From positions 67,288,911 to 67,352,910 of the forward strand of contig NC_090942.1 in NCBI RefSeq assembly GCF_040807025.1: DNA of 64,000 bases, written 5' to 3'. Positions 25,001 through 38,240 of this stretch are shown here, in pieces. Source of the DNA: Struthio camelus (lineage: Eukaryota; Chordata; Aves; Struthioniformes; Struthionidae). Numbering within the stretch: the stretch's first letter is position 1; each line of letters starts with the position of its first letter. Both the position numbers and the translations under genes were made by a program. Below the pieces are notes generated by a model. That model was given only the letters and a program-made list of their open reading frames with translations, was not told where the DNA came from and did not search any database.

Positions 25001-27439
25001 TTCTTATTAAAGGTGTGATTGCTCACTGCCCAAGGGCTTGGGCAAGAAGGCATCCTCCTGACTGCTAACAGTCTCTGGCAGGGCTATTTCATTCTTTCAC
25101 CCCCAGGCAAGTCCCCAGGGTATTTACACTGGCTGCAAGCAAAGCCCCAGCACAACCTAACTGAATGCTGCCAGCTAAGTGCCACAAAAGTGGCAGCAAA
25201 TAACCCATAGTTTATACTGACCGGAGCAGCTGCCCACTAAGCAGGGGTATCTTCACTGGTGGGAGACAGTTTAATTTTTACATCTGAGCCATTTAACAAT
25301 ATCTCTTATTGGAGAGGAGGGAGAAATTGAAGAAGAACAGAAAGGTTTCTGTGAAGATCTCCCCAGTGTTTTCTCTCTTTCCTGGGCCATAACAATGATT
25401 CACCTCCTAAAATAAACAAAACACGGTTACTTCCCCCTGTCAAGAGAAATCTCTGAAAGCTTTTTGGGAACATCTTTGTACAACTGGCAGCTGAAAACTG
25501 CACACATGCTATAAAGAGCTAGCCATTTTTACTCTAGCTTAGTGGATAATCTCTGAAGGTGATATCTCGCTGACAAAGTACAGACCGGAAATAATCCAGC
25601 AGCCCTACCTTCACTCCCAATCAAAGTCAGGTGCCTCTCCCGTAAAATCTTGCAATTAAGTTACGGCAACATGTTGTTTAACTCTATACAATTCAAGGCC
25701 CTTTCCCAGAAATAAAAGAGCCAGGGCAGGGTGGAGGGAAGGGAGGCACCCAAAACAAAGAAGGTTGCAAGTGTGGCTTGAAAGTTTTCTTAGCAAAACA
25801 GTGATAAACACCTGTCCAGGACCATCTTTATTACAACAGCAATAACGTTAATACGAAGTTTGCATACAGGAACAGAAAGCAGGCTGCAGTACAGCTCTGC
25901 CCAGTGAACAGGGTTAAGGAAACCCCCCACACACACACCTGTGTTTTGCGGTACCCCTACGTACAAAGAACTGAAGCCTCCAATATGATGAGGGGGAATT
26001 TAAGAATTTGGGCCCTGTAAGTGATACTTCTAAAACAAGGGATAGCTCATTATAGGTGGTCGGAGGTTTCGGAGGCTCTCAAGATTACTTCCCAGCCTGC
26101 CACTTCACCTGAAATAGATGTACCAGGAGATGAAGTCTAACCAGTCCTTCTTCACATGCAATATCATTTTTGAAGGGACAAAAAAGCACCATGGCAGGTG
26201 TCCTAGGTCTATTTATCACTCCCTGAAGGGCTTTGGCACTAAGTATCTTCAGTAATATTGTTCTAGTCGTAGGGGTCTCGTATTTCCCCAAACCTGTTTC
26301 TCAGAAACTGTATCACAATGTCTAAGGTGGTGTTTGTGAGAATATCCTAGCTCCAGTATTTCTGGATAAAGTGATATTAAAAAGCCTTGGATGCTCATAT
26401 TCTCTCCTGAATGTGGCTCATTTAGCTCTCATCAGCTTTCACCCAACAGTTGAATTTAGCAGACCATTCCAATACTTCATCGCATGCTATTTTCTTCTCC
26501 CCTTGCTTCTTAACATTATGACTTTTACAAACCTGTAAAACAGCCCTCCACTGACCCTTATAATTCATCAAGTAATGAGATACAACAACATTCTCGCACC
26601 TGTATTGCACGATACACAGCACTTGGCACCCGACTGATAATTTTTTAAAAGGCTCCTTATATGAGACACCGTCACATTTTAAAACACTGTCCCCCTAAAT
26701 AGCTTTCCACTTTAAGGGCTTTGGGAGAGCTGAGCTTGTAACTCTTAACATCAATGTAGTAAAACTACATGTTTTAAAAAAGTAAACACATCCTAGATCT
26801 TCAAGTCCTATTAGAAACTTTCTAGAACTGAAGCTCTATATTTTTTTTTAGCAATGAAATAGCAAAGTTTAGATTGTTCAAAAATCCTTTGTGCTCACTG
26901 GCCTGTAGTTTTAAATGCTTGTCCTTAACGCAAATAGTTTTAAGAGCTCAGGAGCTTTGACTTCCTGTTCTGCCATTAGTATCCTGCAGACGGGCATATC
27001 TGGGTAAAGTGTCTCTCTCTCTGTTATCATGTACCAAAAAACATCATTACAGGTGGTGAGCTCTTCCACATGCACCAAACCAGCCTGACGCTATCCTAAA
27101 CAATCTTTTCATTTCTTTAGATATGGATTCTTGCTGGTCTGTGCAAAACACGGACTTGCTACCCTCACAGCCACATTGCTACTGCTCAGGCCTTCACTAG
27201 CTGAGGATGTGGTCAGGACTTGCTAATGAACTTACTAGTGAAATCAATTCCATGATTTGCCATCCAGGAGTATTACCAGTAACTCTGAACAAGCTTAAGA
27301 AGAGCTTCATATTCGGATAGGAATATTATTCAAGAGATACAGACTATAAGTTTTGTAAAAACAGGTGTTCTAGGAATATTTTGGCTTTCCTCAGAATAGG
27401 AACAGAAATGGGACTAAGTTATGTTCAGGTCTACATTAT

Positions 27440-28260
27440 GGACACCATCATCTTGACACACAGAGGCAAGTACTGGGCTGACAAAGATCTCCTAATATTC
27501 AGCAAGTGCAAAGCTCTGCATCGGGGTGGAATAACTCCGGGGCATCAGTGCAGTCGGGGACTGACCAGCAGAATAGCCACCTGGTTGAAAAGGACCTGGG
27601 GACTACAGCAGACACCAAGTTAAGTTCGAATGAGCTGTGCACTTTCATTGTGAATAAGGGAACCTGCACTATGAGCTACGTTAGAAGTGTGGCCAGCAGG
27701 CCAAGGGAAGCTGTTAGCCCCCTCTGCTTGGCACAGACCCTGCACCTCAAACGCTGTCTTCAGCCCTCCCTGTTCAAGAAGGGGCATGCCAAGAAACTGG
27801 AGAGGATCCAGCAGAGCGCTACCAAGATGATGACAAACCTAAAACGTGTAAGCTGTAAGAAGAGGTTGAAGGACGTGGGCTTGTTTGGCCTGGTGAAGAA
27901 GAGACAAAAGGATGATGCAAAAGCAATTTATAAGTACCCAAAAGGGAGCTCCAGAGATGACCAAACTCATCTCAGCAGTGAAGGTGGTAAAACAAGGGGC
28001 AGTAGCATCAAGCTACGGTTTGGGAGGTTCAAGGTGGGCATTAGGAAAAACTTTCCTACAAGAAGGATTGTGTTGCACTAGAATAAGTAACTCAGACAGG
28101 TCAGGGACTCTTCATCCTGGAGGTTTAGAAGATTTGGCTAGAAAACCCAGGCCTGACCTTATCAAGTGCTGGCGACGGTCCTGCATCAAGGGGGAGGACA
28201 GACTAAATGACTATCAGAAGTTCCTTCCAACCAACATGTCTGTACTTTTATGGTTGGAAT
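27440..28260 (+). mobile_element. CR1-type LINE relic, 3' end of the ORF2 region and tail
   Basis: The translation of 27470-28081 follows the C-terminal part of avian/reptilian CR1 ORF2 protein. Recognisable blocks, in order, are K-C-K-A-L-H, E-K-D-L-G, S-V-A-S-R-P-R-E-A-V, L-E-R-I-Q-Q-S-A-T-K-M-M, G-L-F-G-L-V-K-K-R and A-I-Y-K-Y-P-K-G. The following DNA (ccttccaaccaacatgtctg) resembles the CR1 3' end with its ccttccaac motif. The copy is 5' truncated, as is usual for CR1, and old: the catalytic reverse transcriptase core is absent. It is oriented like PKP2. The limits are approximate to about 50 bases. Confidence 0.85.
27506..28081 (+). pseudogene. Open frame left in the CR1 fragment (191 codons)
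   Basis: An uninterrupted 191-codon frame remains inside the CR1 relic, ending at TAG 28079-28081. It matches the extreme C-terminal region of the CR1 ORF2 protein, downstream of the reverse transcriptase active site, so it cannot encode an active enzyme. Retention of the frame in so diverged a copy is probably chance. No promoter or splice context suggests it is expressed. Confidence 0.75.
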
Positions 28261-31200
28261 CTCTCTGCTCCAATGTGGCATAGTGAAAATAAACAGGACA
28301 GTTTGGCTGTACTTGCAGTATAGCCAAGTTGTTTCTATTCTGTGCAAGGTGGAAATGGTGACATCTCCAGTGTCACCAGGATAGTTGCTGGCAGTAGTTA
28401 ATATTTCACTGGTGCTTACAGTGTTTGCTCTCTTTTATTACCATGTAACCACTGCAAGATTTTAAAAGCTTCTTGATACAAAATGAAAAAATGAGAAACC
28501 AGTTTTGGTTCTCGGAGGTAGAAAGAGAAAGTCTTTGAGCTAACTGTAGCTTAAAACTAGGAATATTTTTCAGTTAAATGCATCCTCATAGTTAGGGATT
28601 CAAATTCCATGCAGCCCTGCCCAGGTGCAAAAACCAAATCAGAGTAATATTTTTTCCAGCTAACTTTAGCATTAACTCAGTTTGGCCAAAGAAACGAGAA
28701 CAAGATGTTTTGATCTTTTAATAGCATAAAGAAAATCTCTTTTCTGTTGCCTAGCAGAGAGCTTAGCTTCACGACGCTTTGGATTGCTGTTCACATTTTT
28801 TGAGTGCTTCTATCCTTTCCTGTTGTTGCTCAAATCAAATCAGCATTTCTGCCTCTATGGAATTTTGTGCAACCCAACACTTACATGAAAGAGAAATTAC
28901 ATATTGAGAACAAAACTAACTTACAGACTTTTCTGAAGCAATTCTTAAAATCAGTGCTACATAAGAGCTCCCCCACATCTATTTTCAGAATCTATTGTGG
29001 TTTTGCTTGAGCCTTGATTTTTCACAATGCTGACAGCTTCCCTTACCACACTTTCATCCTTTTGTCTTCTCTTTTCAGTGTAACTCTCATATTACAGCTG
29101 TAGTAGCCGCCATCAGTCACACTGCACCAGCTGTGAAAATTCCTTTAATCAGCTCACTAATCAGGGGCTTGTACGTAAGACTCACATCAAAAAGTAGCCA
29201 GATCTGTTAAATGAATTAGTCAGTCTTGCATAGCTGATGAATGAACAACACTGTCAATTGTGAACAAGGTCTCAGATAAGGAGGAAACCTAACCTCACTC
29301 ATTAGCCATTCTCACCAGCTATAATCAACAGACGGCTTCCAGACAGATTCAAATCTTGGAGCCCTCAGTGCAAATAATAGTATAATGTGACCCTTGCCTT
29401 TCTCACTAGGGTTACAGTAGATGCAAATTATGGTGTTTAGTAGGCAAATACACTACAGCTTTACCATTAGTCAAAGCCTTCATTCTTCCTGTTGTTATAT
29501 TTTCTTAAAGAAAGATATTAAAATGATGGAGGAAACAGCAGAGTGATAATAACGTGCTGTAGAAGTCTGCCATATTTAAAATTTTGGAACATCTCTCATA
29601 ACTGATATGATAACTTGGAGACCTGTTTCACTCGTCTTTTTTCCAACAGCTATAAGTTAGAAATGCTAGTTCACCTGGGAACCTAGGTATAACTGACTTC
29701 TGACTTCTAGGTTAAGAAGTACCCCTGGGAACAGAGACTACATTTTTAAAAATATTTAGAAGTATAATTCCTACCTAGGAAAGGGGATGGAAAGAGATCT
29801 GGGCCTATGGGTAGTAGTTAATAGTTGGCTAAAGTTTATATTGCAGCTATCATTTAGAAAATGCTGAACTAAGCAAAAGGAAGGGACACATCACAGCTCA
29901 GAAGGGAACAGCCACATTCTGAGAAATCATATATAAGAACTTTATACAAAAATAATTTTCTTTTTTTCACCTCTAAGGCTGAATACCACAGTAAGCTGCT
30001 ATGCTAAGTGCAATAATGAACTTAGAGGTAGTTTGTTCACAAGATAACTCCTAATTTCTTTCTTAGTTTCTGTAACATTTAAGGAATATCTGCCAAAAGC
30101 CCCATGTCTCAGAGATTACATGGTAGTGATTAATCTCAGTTCTGGTTCTGTGAAAATATATGAACTAATTAGCACTAATTGAGATTTTTGCAGCCTTGCA
30201 GTGCCCAAAGACAGAGTCGGAATATAGGGTAATCCAGCAAATGGAAGTAAGTGTTTTAGGAATTATCAAAGACCACATCTCTTAGAAAAATTTTATCCTG
30301 GAGTCTCCCTTTCAAGATGTTTGAGGTCTTTAGAAGCCTAGTTCCCATTGTAAATCTTGTTTAAAAATTAGAATTTTTATTTCTGAAGCACATAGGCACT
30401 TAAAAAAATCATCAAGCACCTTTTGGGGACAGAAGTACACTTTAGTATTGTCTCAGCACACACAAAAGTACAGAGGAAATTGCAACCTGAACACTGTGCT
30501 GAAATCTCATTCTCCAAATGTTATGTTATGCTTCAGAACGCCCTGTAGAAAAAGGCCAACAGGCTTTACCTGTGCTTGAAGAGCACTGGAGTCCCATATC
30601 CAAAGATAACTGATTTACAGTAGCTCACCTGTCAAATCAATGAAAAGCTCTTGGCATCAGGAAAACTTGCTATGAATTTGGTGCCATTCAAAACAACCAG
30701 TCTTCCCTGGCATCAACTAGAAGATCAGTGGGTCAACTGACCTAGCCAAAACCATCTCAAATATCCATGTCACGTCACCTCCAGTGACAATCGTATCAAT
30801 TCCTCAGCAACGTACTGATGTGATGTGGTAGTTTGTTGTTGCTGTAACTGCTTTTTAATACTTCGAAAAAGCATACTGAAAGCGGTATTGCTGCATGAAG
30901 TGGAATTTACTTGGTGTCTGCTAGGAACCCTCACACCCCTGAAATGAGTGTTTAGGGCTATATTCTACATCAAGCAAAAAAAGGTCATAGATTTTACCAA
31001 ATTGTTCGTTTTGGCAATCAGAATATCCATAGCAGCTCGGTGTTTCAGAGCAGTACATTAGAAATAAAACAATTTCCTGTCCTGACAATAGCCACTTATC
31101 CCTGTGGAGCTGTAGGCAGTAATAGTAGTATCAATCAAATCTTTTCATTAAAAAGTGCATTCTTATATGACCATATGGAAACCTGAAAATCTGCTAGTTT

Positions 31201-31723
31201 AGGTTGTTTTTTTTTTTTAAGTCATCTCTGATTTCAGTAGATTTATCAGTTTGGAAGGGATTTATTCTTTATTGATGTCCTGTAGCAGCAATGGATACCG
31301 CAGAAGACTCCTGAGTGTAAAGCATATGTAGCTGCGAGGCCATATATCAGCTTCCCGTTCTTGCTGAACGAATTAGAAAAACAGGCCTGAGAAGGGGAAG
31401 GTCTGTGTTAGTTACAGCTACAGAGTGGGCAGAGAAGCATGCATTGTTTTAATATTTTTTAAAATAAATAGTTTGCTCTAACTCTTAAAAAAATCTGTAC
31501 TGAGTTTTCAAAACATAGATAAGCAATCCAATTCAATATGCGTGAACTTTGCTGGATAAGCAGAGTTGATGCAGACAGTCCAGAAGTCCAGATACAACCC
31601 CAGACTAAGACTAGGAAAATTACACAATTCCATCTCAGCCATGAGACCAATGACCTGGAGAAATACTTTCAAGAGACCAGATGGGGCACAAGGATTCAGA
31701 TGAACCCCCCGCCTCCACTTGAC

Positions 31724-31745
31724 TTTTTTTTTTTTTTTTTTTTTT
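31724..31745. repeat. Poly(T) run, 22 bases
   Basis: Twenty-two consecutive T. It could be the A tail of a minus-strand retroposon, but the flank at higher coordinates shows neither a close AATAAA complement nor a recognisable element, so it is recorded only as a homopolymer. Confidence 0.9.
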
Positions 31746-34700
31746 GCAGTTTGGATGGATTTGGTGGTTTATAGCTCTCTGACTGACTTTGGCCACTGAA
31801 TACTTGAAGACATTTCCAAGAGGGTGAAGCTTAGACGTGCTGTGCCACCTTTCAAAAGCTTCAGCGGGCAGAAGCACAGTGCGCTAGTTCAGTTTATTTT
31901 TTAGAAATGCTGTTTATATAATATATTGTGACATAAGCTGAAAACACCTGCTTCAGGTAAGGTGCTTTCTTTTGCTCATTCCTCATAAGTTATTTTCAAC
32001 AGTTATTAAACAAATATGATATTTAAAAGCATCAACAGACCAAGCAGCACTGTGTTCATAAGCATTCTGAGTGCTTATAAGCATAGCTGGTTCGGGAGTT
32101 TTGTTGGTTGGCTGGGCTTCACTCCACCTTCAAGGTCAAATAACTACCTACTACTTTTTAAGATTTATTGCCTCTGACAGACAACTGTAGATGAAATATA
32201 TTTAGCAACTCCCACACACATCTATCGTAGGAGCTTCCTCATTCACTATGTTAGCTCAAGGGCACTCTTTTGCCAAGAAAGCTTTTACCTCACCAGGGTT
32301 GTTTCTAGAGAGGTGTGAAATCTATTCAGACACTTTGAAATTACAGTGTCTGCCTGTCTCATGTATACATACATGTGTGTGCTTATACATGTTTATGTAC
32401 ATAGGTGATAAAAAGAATGTCCTCAGTATTGGGGGGAAAAAGTCAAGTATTCGGAAGGTAGGAAAGACCAGATGTAAAATTACATTTTTCAGTCTCTCCT
32501 TTCATGTTTCCAGCATATGCCATGAATGGAAAAGGAGAGGAAGAGTTTAATCTTTCTCAGCAATATTAAAAACCAGACAGGACAATTAAGGCTGGCTAAG
32601 CAGTTCAGGTAGAACGCCGAACCTGCCTGAACCATTCTCTCATTTGCATGTGACATACCAACTACAAGTTTCATTTGGCTAGAGGCTTTAATATATTGCA
32701 TTTCAGCGTTATGCTGAAGTTGCAGCTTCAACGTCTCACATGGCACAGGCCCATCCCATGCCAAGAGAGGGCCAGATGTATAGATAAATGCTTAAGAGAA
32801 CATACATTGGCTACCATCCCCATAATCCTGGAAGGAGATGTTTAGGTGCCAAATTTAGATAGAAGCTTTTGCTACATTTTGAGTGTTGCCATTAAAGCAT
32901 TTATGCAGCATATTTTATGGCTATAAAGTGAGGTCCTAGGCTGAAACTTAACAGTGGAAACGTGAGAACGTGACATATTTACGCAATCACTTTTAAATCC
33001 AGTTTGCACAGGCAAGAGAAGTAATGACTTATCTAACTACCAACTCTGCAAATTGAACTGGCACCTAAAAAAAAAATGCACACACATGTGTTTGTGCAAA
33101 CTCAGGTTGCTCGAAACCTGCAAAGAAGAGTGAGAGTTAGAACAGTAAACAATTCAGGCAAACTCGAACAGCTGGTTTTTCTAGCTTGGTTTGGGCTAGG
33201 AATTTCTTGTTAGAAACAAACTCTTTGTTTTAGACTACTGGCCTGACAATAATAAAAATAATACTTAAAATATAGCCTTTTGAAACATATTTCTGCCAGA
33301 ATCAGAATAACCACACAAGAAAATTGCATCTTTAATGTGTGAAATGTTAAAGAAGTTAATGCTTATCTAGGCCAGATTTGAACATTTCCAGAGAAAAAAA
33401 TTTTACCCGGGATGTAGCTGAGGTGTGTCAGCATGTCAGAACAACCCTCAAGCTCTGCAGACACCTAAGAGCACTTCCCCCACAAGATGTGTGTGTGTGG
33501 CGGCGGGGCGGAGGGAGGAGGTTGCAACCCAGAGCAACCCTTTCTTTGTAGGCTGCTTTAATATCGAAATGCCAGGGTAGGAAGTCAGGCTGTCGCTGAA
33601 GTATCAGTGTCAGATTTCCCCACCCACAACTGTGAGAACCCCGTCTGCACCGCTGTCAGGCCGCCATCCCTAGGGAGCACAAAATCAGGATCTGTATGCT
33701 AAGGAAGACAGCGTCCAGCTGCTTTAAAGAACCGTATGGAGATCTCGGCTGAAAACTCTTCACAGCTCACGCTCAGAACAGATAAGGCTCTATGGTCTTT
33801 ACCAAATACAAGCCGATCTAGCTCCTTTAAGAACAATACTAAAAACTGTATTCTAAGCCTGAGAACAATTCTATTTCTTGCGTGGCTAGAATGAAAGAAG
33901 ATAGCGTAATTGAAATGATCAGCTTTTCAGAGAGTGCAAGATACTTTGTATTTCAGCTCTGTATTTCTATAGCGCTGCAAAAAAATACTTTCAAGAAGCT
34001 GAGATCTGCTCAGATTTCTTCCCAGGAAAATATGTTTCATTTCACATGGAAATTTCATTTCGCCTTGGTGTTTGTGCTAATAGAAGCAATCCTCACAGTT
34101 TCATATCACTTTATAGTCCTTTCTTTTCCAGATCTGAACTGAAAAGAGGTTAATGAAAAAAACCTGAGGTGAGACAGCAAGCCATGTAGGATGTCCAGGT
34201 ACACAGCCATCTACGAAGCTTGAATGGTACTAAGTCTCAGTAGCCTAACCGCACTCTTGTCAAGCCTCAGTACGATTTTAAAATTGGCCAAGTCAAATGC
34301 CTAAGCTCATTTTCAATTTTTTGAGTAGACCAGACAGTGCTCTAAGAGGCTAGGACCCCTGAGCTACATGCAAAATCTTGCTAAGATTAACAACAAGGAG
34401 ATTGGAACATAGGCCAGAATAGACCAAAAACAAGTTAATCACTAATTTGGTGAATTACATATATTGCAGTTGTCAGGGTCTAGTAAAATCTATCCTGGAA
34501 TGCTTAAACTGAAACAATCTCTAAAGATAAGTGATTATCTCCAACACAAGTGGTGAGGTTCAAAAGGACCAGAGAAAGATAAACATAATACTTATCATTA
34601 GAAAGGGTAAAAGGCAGACAAGGAATTTACAGAGCAGTCAAACTGATCCTAGTCTCTAGCAAGATATAAGAAAGTGCATTTTAGCAATAAATAAGGATGG

Positions 34701-36140
34701 AAACTGACGGTGCTTGATGAGCTGCTTGCTAAGGATTTACTAGGTGATCTTATGATGGCTTTCTTTCCACCTGTCACCCGATGGAAAAATGCATCTCCCA
34801 TTGAACTTAAGCCAGAGCAATAACAGGGGAATAGGCTCCCAATCTGAAACGAGCAGGTTTTTCAAATAAGCTCAAAGAAAGAAGACTAGCATTAAGCAAA
34901 GAGACATTTTGTGATTTAAGATGAGACTTAATTGACTTTGAAGTGAAAGGGGGGAAAAAAAAAAGGAAGAAACCAAACAGAGGTTGCCTCAAGGTATTAT
35001 GTAAGGATCCACCAGCTAATTGTAGTTTCAGTCCCTTTAGAAAGAATACCTCTACAAGCTGATCTGGTTGCTAACTAGTTTTCAATAGTTGCAAATTGCA
35101 ACTATTTGCAACACTTCCTCAGCGAGATCAGTGGACACACACGAGCATTCAGAGCGCTTAAAAGCCCAGCGCTCGTTCAGGATGGAATTTGGTATGGACA
35201 ATAATGTAAAGGCAAGGAGCCCTGACAGCATCATACAGTTCGGGGAAATCTTATGTTTTCATCTGGATGTCATTGCTGGCTCGCAGTGCAGTTTCACAAT
35301 AATTTAAACAAACGTAAATGGCTACTGTTTCCTCCCCCATGACTAGGCGTTCCCTAGACCTTCTCCTGCTTCATTTCTGGCATTTATTTGATGCCTCCTC
35401 CCCGGTTTTCCACCTTCTTTGCTGTGGCTGTTTTCAGCCAGTCTAGCTTTCCAAGGCCAGGGCAGGCACACATGGCCAAGGGCAGGCTGAGGCCTGGCCT
35501 GCAGGCGCCCCAGCAGAGTTTGGCATGTCAGCATCCTTGGCTATAGCTTTGACACGTACTTCCTGGCTGGCATCCCAATCACTGGAGGGGGAAGACTCTT
35601 GCTGCAGCTTTTCAGAGAAATCCAGACCACAGTAACAGTAACCTTAGCTATCTTTTTTTCTGGATTATTTTTTGTAACTGAATTATATGCACCTTTCAGT
35701 GAGGTCCCTGAGCCCCATCACAGGTCTGCAGCCAGTCTTATCGCTGACCAGTTCCCAGTGCCGCACCTGCAGGTCTGGACTTTCAAAGGCCAGCAGAGTG
35801 AGCCAGCTCTCATCAAGCACAGGGCTAGCTAGTCAGAAGCCAAGCCCTCCAGAAAGAGGTTATCTTAATGTTCGTACGCATGCCTATCTAATCAGGACAT
35901 CATAATCTTTTCACATAGCAAGCCAGGAAAGTGGGTCATAATCTTATATGTTAGTGTTTGGAAAGAGCTTCTCCCATCCCTTCTCATTTAGAGGATCAGA
36001 GGAACCATAACATTTCAGGTGTCTTTGTGCTTGAAGCTATGTGACTCAGGTTCCAGACCTGTACTTCCTCCCTAGGGAGATAAGAAAAAACAGAAGCCTT
36101 GTTATTTACTTTGTCTTGATTTCACAAAGCTTCTTCTTAG

Positions 36141-36186
36141 ATTGCCCACTGAGTCAGGAGGACAACCACTAACCACTAAGCCATAA
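36141..36186 (+). repeat. Possible MIR-like 3' tail
   Basis: The string accactaaccactaagccat resembles the ctctaaccactaggccat end shared by tRNA-derived MIR/CORE SINEs. The match is short and the rest of the element is not recognisable. Confidence 0.3.
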
Positions 36187-36801
36187 AGATACACACCGTA
36201 GCTCTTGATTACAGTAACTTACCAAGAGCTGCAGTAGCACGCATTGCATGCAGCCCACGAGCATAAGCCATTGGAATATTACCCAGTAAGTGAGATCTTC
36301 ATTCTTGGCCTTGGCCAAAGCAAGAGTCTCTTATTCACTAGGCATTGCTGAGGATTTGCATGGTTGTGTGTCGCAGCATCAGACCCCTGTCAGAGTCCAG
36401 CCCTCTCTGACCGGGTCCTTTTAGACACTCCATGCATAGAGGGTGTAATGTTTTATATCAGATATGCTTATGTGAAGATACCTGATGCTACACAGGATTT
36501 TTGATTTAGCAGAGTGATACGGCAATATAGTGAAATCACAAGTGTAAGGTACACTTACCAGAATATAGCAATTGCAATATACTGTTCAATCACAATAGCA
36601 ATGTGATCCCCATTACAGATCTCAATAATACATTCACCATCACAATGCTAGGCATCCACAGTCACTGGGAGGGAAAACATGGGTTGAAACTAGCTCAAGC
36701 CCATTGCTCTCTTTGAAATTCTTGTGTTAGTTGTTCAGTTTTTATACTCCATGCTGGGCTGAGCTACATATACACTCCCCCCCATCCCCTCCCACCCACC
36801 A

Positions 36802-36823
36802 CCCCCCCCCCCCCCCCCCCCCC
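36802..36823. repeat. Poly(C) run, 22 bases
   Basis: Twenty-two uninterrupted C, preceded by a C-rich run (cccccccatcccctcccacc). The opposite strand is a 22-base G run, able to form G-quadruplex; this strand could form an i-motif. Long C runs are also error-prone in sequencing. Confidence 0.95.
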
Positions 36824-38000
36824 GCTGGTCTGGCTAACTCAGGGAGACATTCACACTCTTTTGATGAACTGAGGTAGAAACATTTACAGAACCAGTTGAT
36901 CCACTCAGCTGACATAGCCACTTATCCAAACAAAAGGCCACTCTCCAGGCCAGTCCCCTTTGTGTTGAGATAAAGTCAGCTCTCTTTGTAACAGCTGTGG
37001 TCAGTCACACCCCACATCATTATTCCCTGAGTTTCGTGGGCACATCACCTTTGCCTATCTCCTCTGAGCCTTCCTCCACTGTAGGGTTTGACTGGTGGGT
37101 CACAACCCCCCAAGAAGGTACAGCACCTCAGCCATGAACAAGCCAAGCACTGCTAGTTCCTACTCAGGCCAGTCATCCCACAAGAGCCGATGAGATTTAG
37201 GGAAGGAGCTAATTAAGCACCTTTGCCCCCAAAATGAGTTTTGCGCAGAATGGAGGTCCAAGTCAAAAGCTGAACTTGTCAAGAAGGGATCTTACTAGCT
37301 ACTGCCAGAAATCATTAGGACAGCTTCTGTGGAGAAAAAGGAAACAACCTTTGGATTTTTTGTTGAAAGAAAGGGTTGGATATCAAGTTTGTGCTCTTTT
37401 CCCTCACATATACCTGTCAGTCAGGAGAAAAGCTGTGGTTCTCGTGCCCTCAGTAACAGTAACTAGTACCACTGCACTCACTCTTCTTGAACAAGCCTTA
37501 GAGGAAGAAAATAGAAAAAGCGCACAAAGGGAGCATGCTCCAGCTGTGCAGATTATGGTCATTCCAGATGTGGAATGGGAACATGGGATGCCGGTCTCTA
37601 GGTGCTGCTGCTCAGAAGGCGCTCTCCTCACTGTGGCTGCCTGAGCATAGGGGAGCTGAAAGCTTGGGGTGCAGCTACATTTACACGTTTGTACTGTGCT
37701 GTATGTGCTGAGAGGGGAATTGCCTAATACATTTTCACTCCACTGAGTCATTTGTCTATAGCCAGGATTTAGTACTGCAAACTACAGCATATCTACACTC
37801 GATGAGCAATATCTGATTACTCATATGAACAGAAGGCTATTAGAGCTATTTCATTTACTACTAGCCAGCTGAACTCTAGACGGAAAAGCCGCACCCATCC
37901 TCAACTTCGATTTAAAATGGATTACTCTGATTTTACAGTTTAATTTCCACGAACCGGCTCTGCCTGGCTTTATTTATCTACACATGAGAAATTAGCTTCT
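36824..38000. other. Intergenic; one unexplained 136-codon open frame
   Basis: A + strand open frame at 37234-37644 (136 codons) has no similarity I recognise and no splice signals or Kozak context that set it apart. I see no other structure. It is listed so that the stretch is accounted for, not as a gene. Confidence 0.4.
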
Positions 38001-38094
38001 CCCTTTGAGTTTGCGCACCTTAAAGGAACCCCCACCACCACCATTGCAAGAGGAGAGCGTTGTCTCCCCCTACATCAGCCCAGCCCAGGCTTGG

Positions 38095-38240
38095 CACTGC
38101 CCTTTAGCGTCACTGAGCCCAGCCTGCTCAGTCCGCTCGCGCAGAGCAGCAAAGGCAGGCAGGGCGCTCGTTTCCTGCCGCGGCGGCTCCCGCCTGGCAA
38201 GGGCCACCGCACAGCTTGCACTGACTCACCTGGCTCTGCA
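38095..38240. promoter_or_regulatory. CpG-dense patch, possible promoter or enhancer
   Basis: Within about 150 bases the strings tccgctcgcgcag, gggcgctcg, gccgcggcgg and caccgcac place roughly ten CpG dinucleotides in DNA that is otherwise CpG-poor. A TGACTCA (AP-1 consensus) lies at 38222-38228. No gene is seen starting here on either strand. It could be the promoter of an unannotated non-coding RNA or a distal enhancer. Confidence 0.4.

Larger units (their letters stand above)
18546..27439. other. Intergenic, no gene seen
   Basis: I see no exon-like sequence with good splice sites and no recognisable protein. The region is mixed, with GC-richer patches around 20.0-21.3 and 23.8-24.7 kb that give long but unrecognisable open frames on both strands. 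Items worth noting are a MIR-like tail near 19.5 kb, perfect palindromes at 20343-20360 and 21167-21188, and a G-rich run at 22071-22090. Confidence 0.6.
28261..36800. other. Intergenic, no gene seen
   Basis: Mostly AT-rich unique sequence. No recognisable exon, RNA gene or long repeat. It contains a 22-base T run at 31724, a short GC-rich, CpG-containing patch at 33490-33660, GC-richer DNA at 35.34-35.55 kb and a possible MIR tail at 36.14 kb. Confidence 0.6.

Noticed and set aside
31724..31745. Poly(T) considered as the A tail of a minus-strand retrocopy
   Set aside because: No polyadenylation hexamer close by, no recognisable body and no target-site duplication seen.
37234..37644. 136-codon + strand open frame
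   Set aside because: No recognisable domain, no start context or splice signals, and the antisense strand is equally open over part of it.
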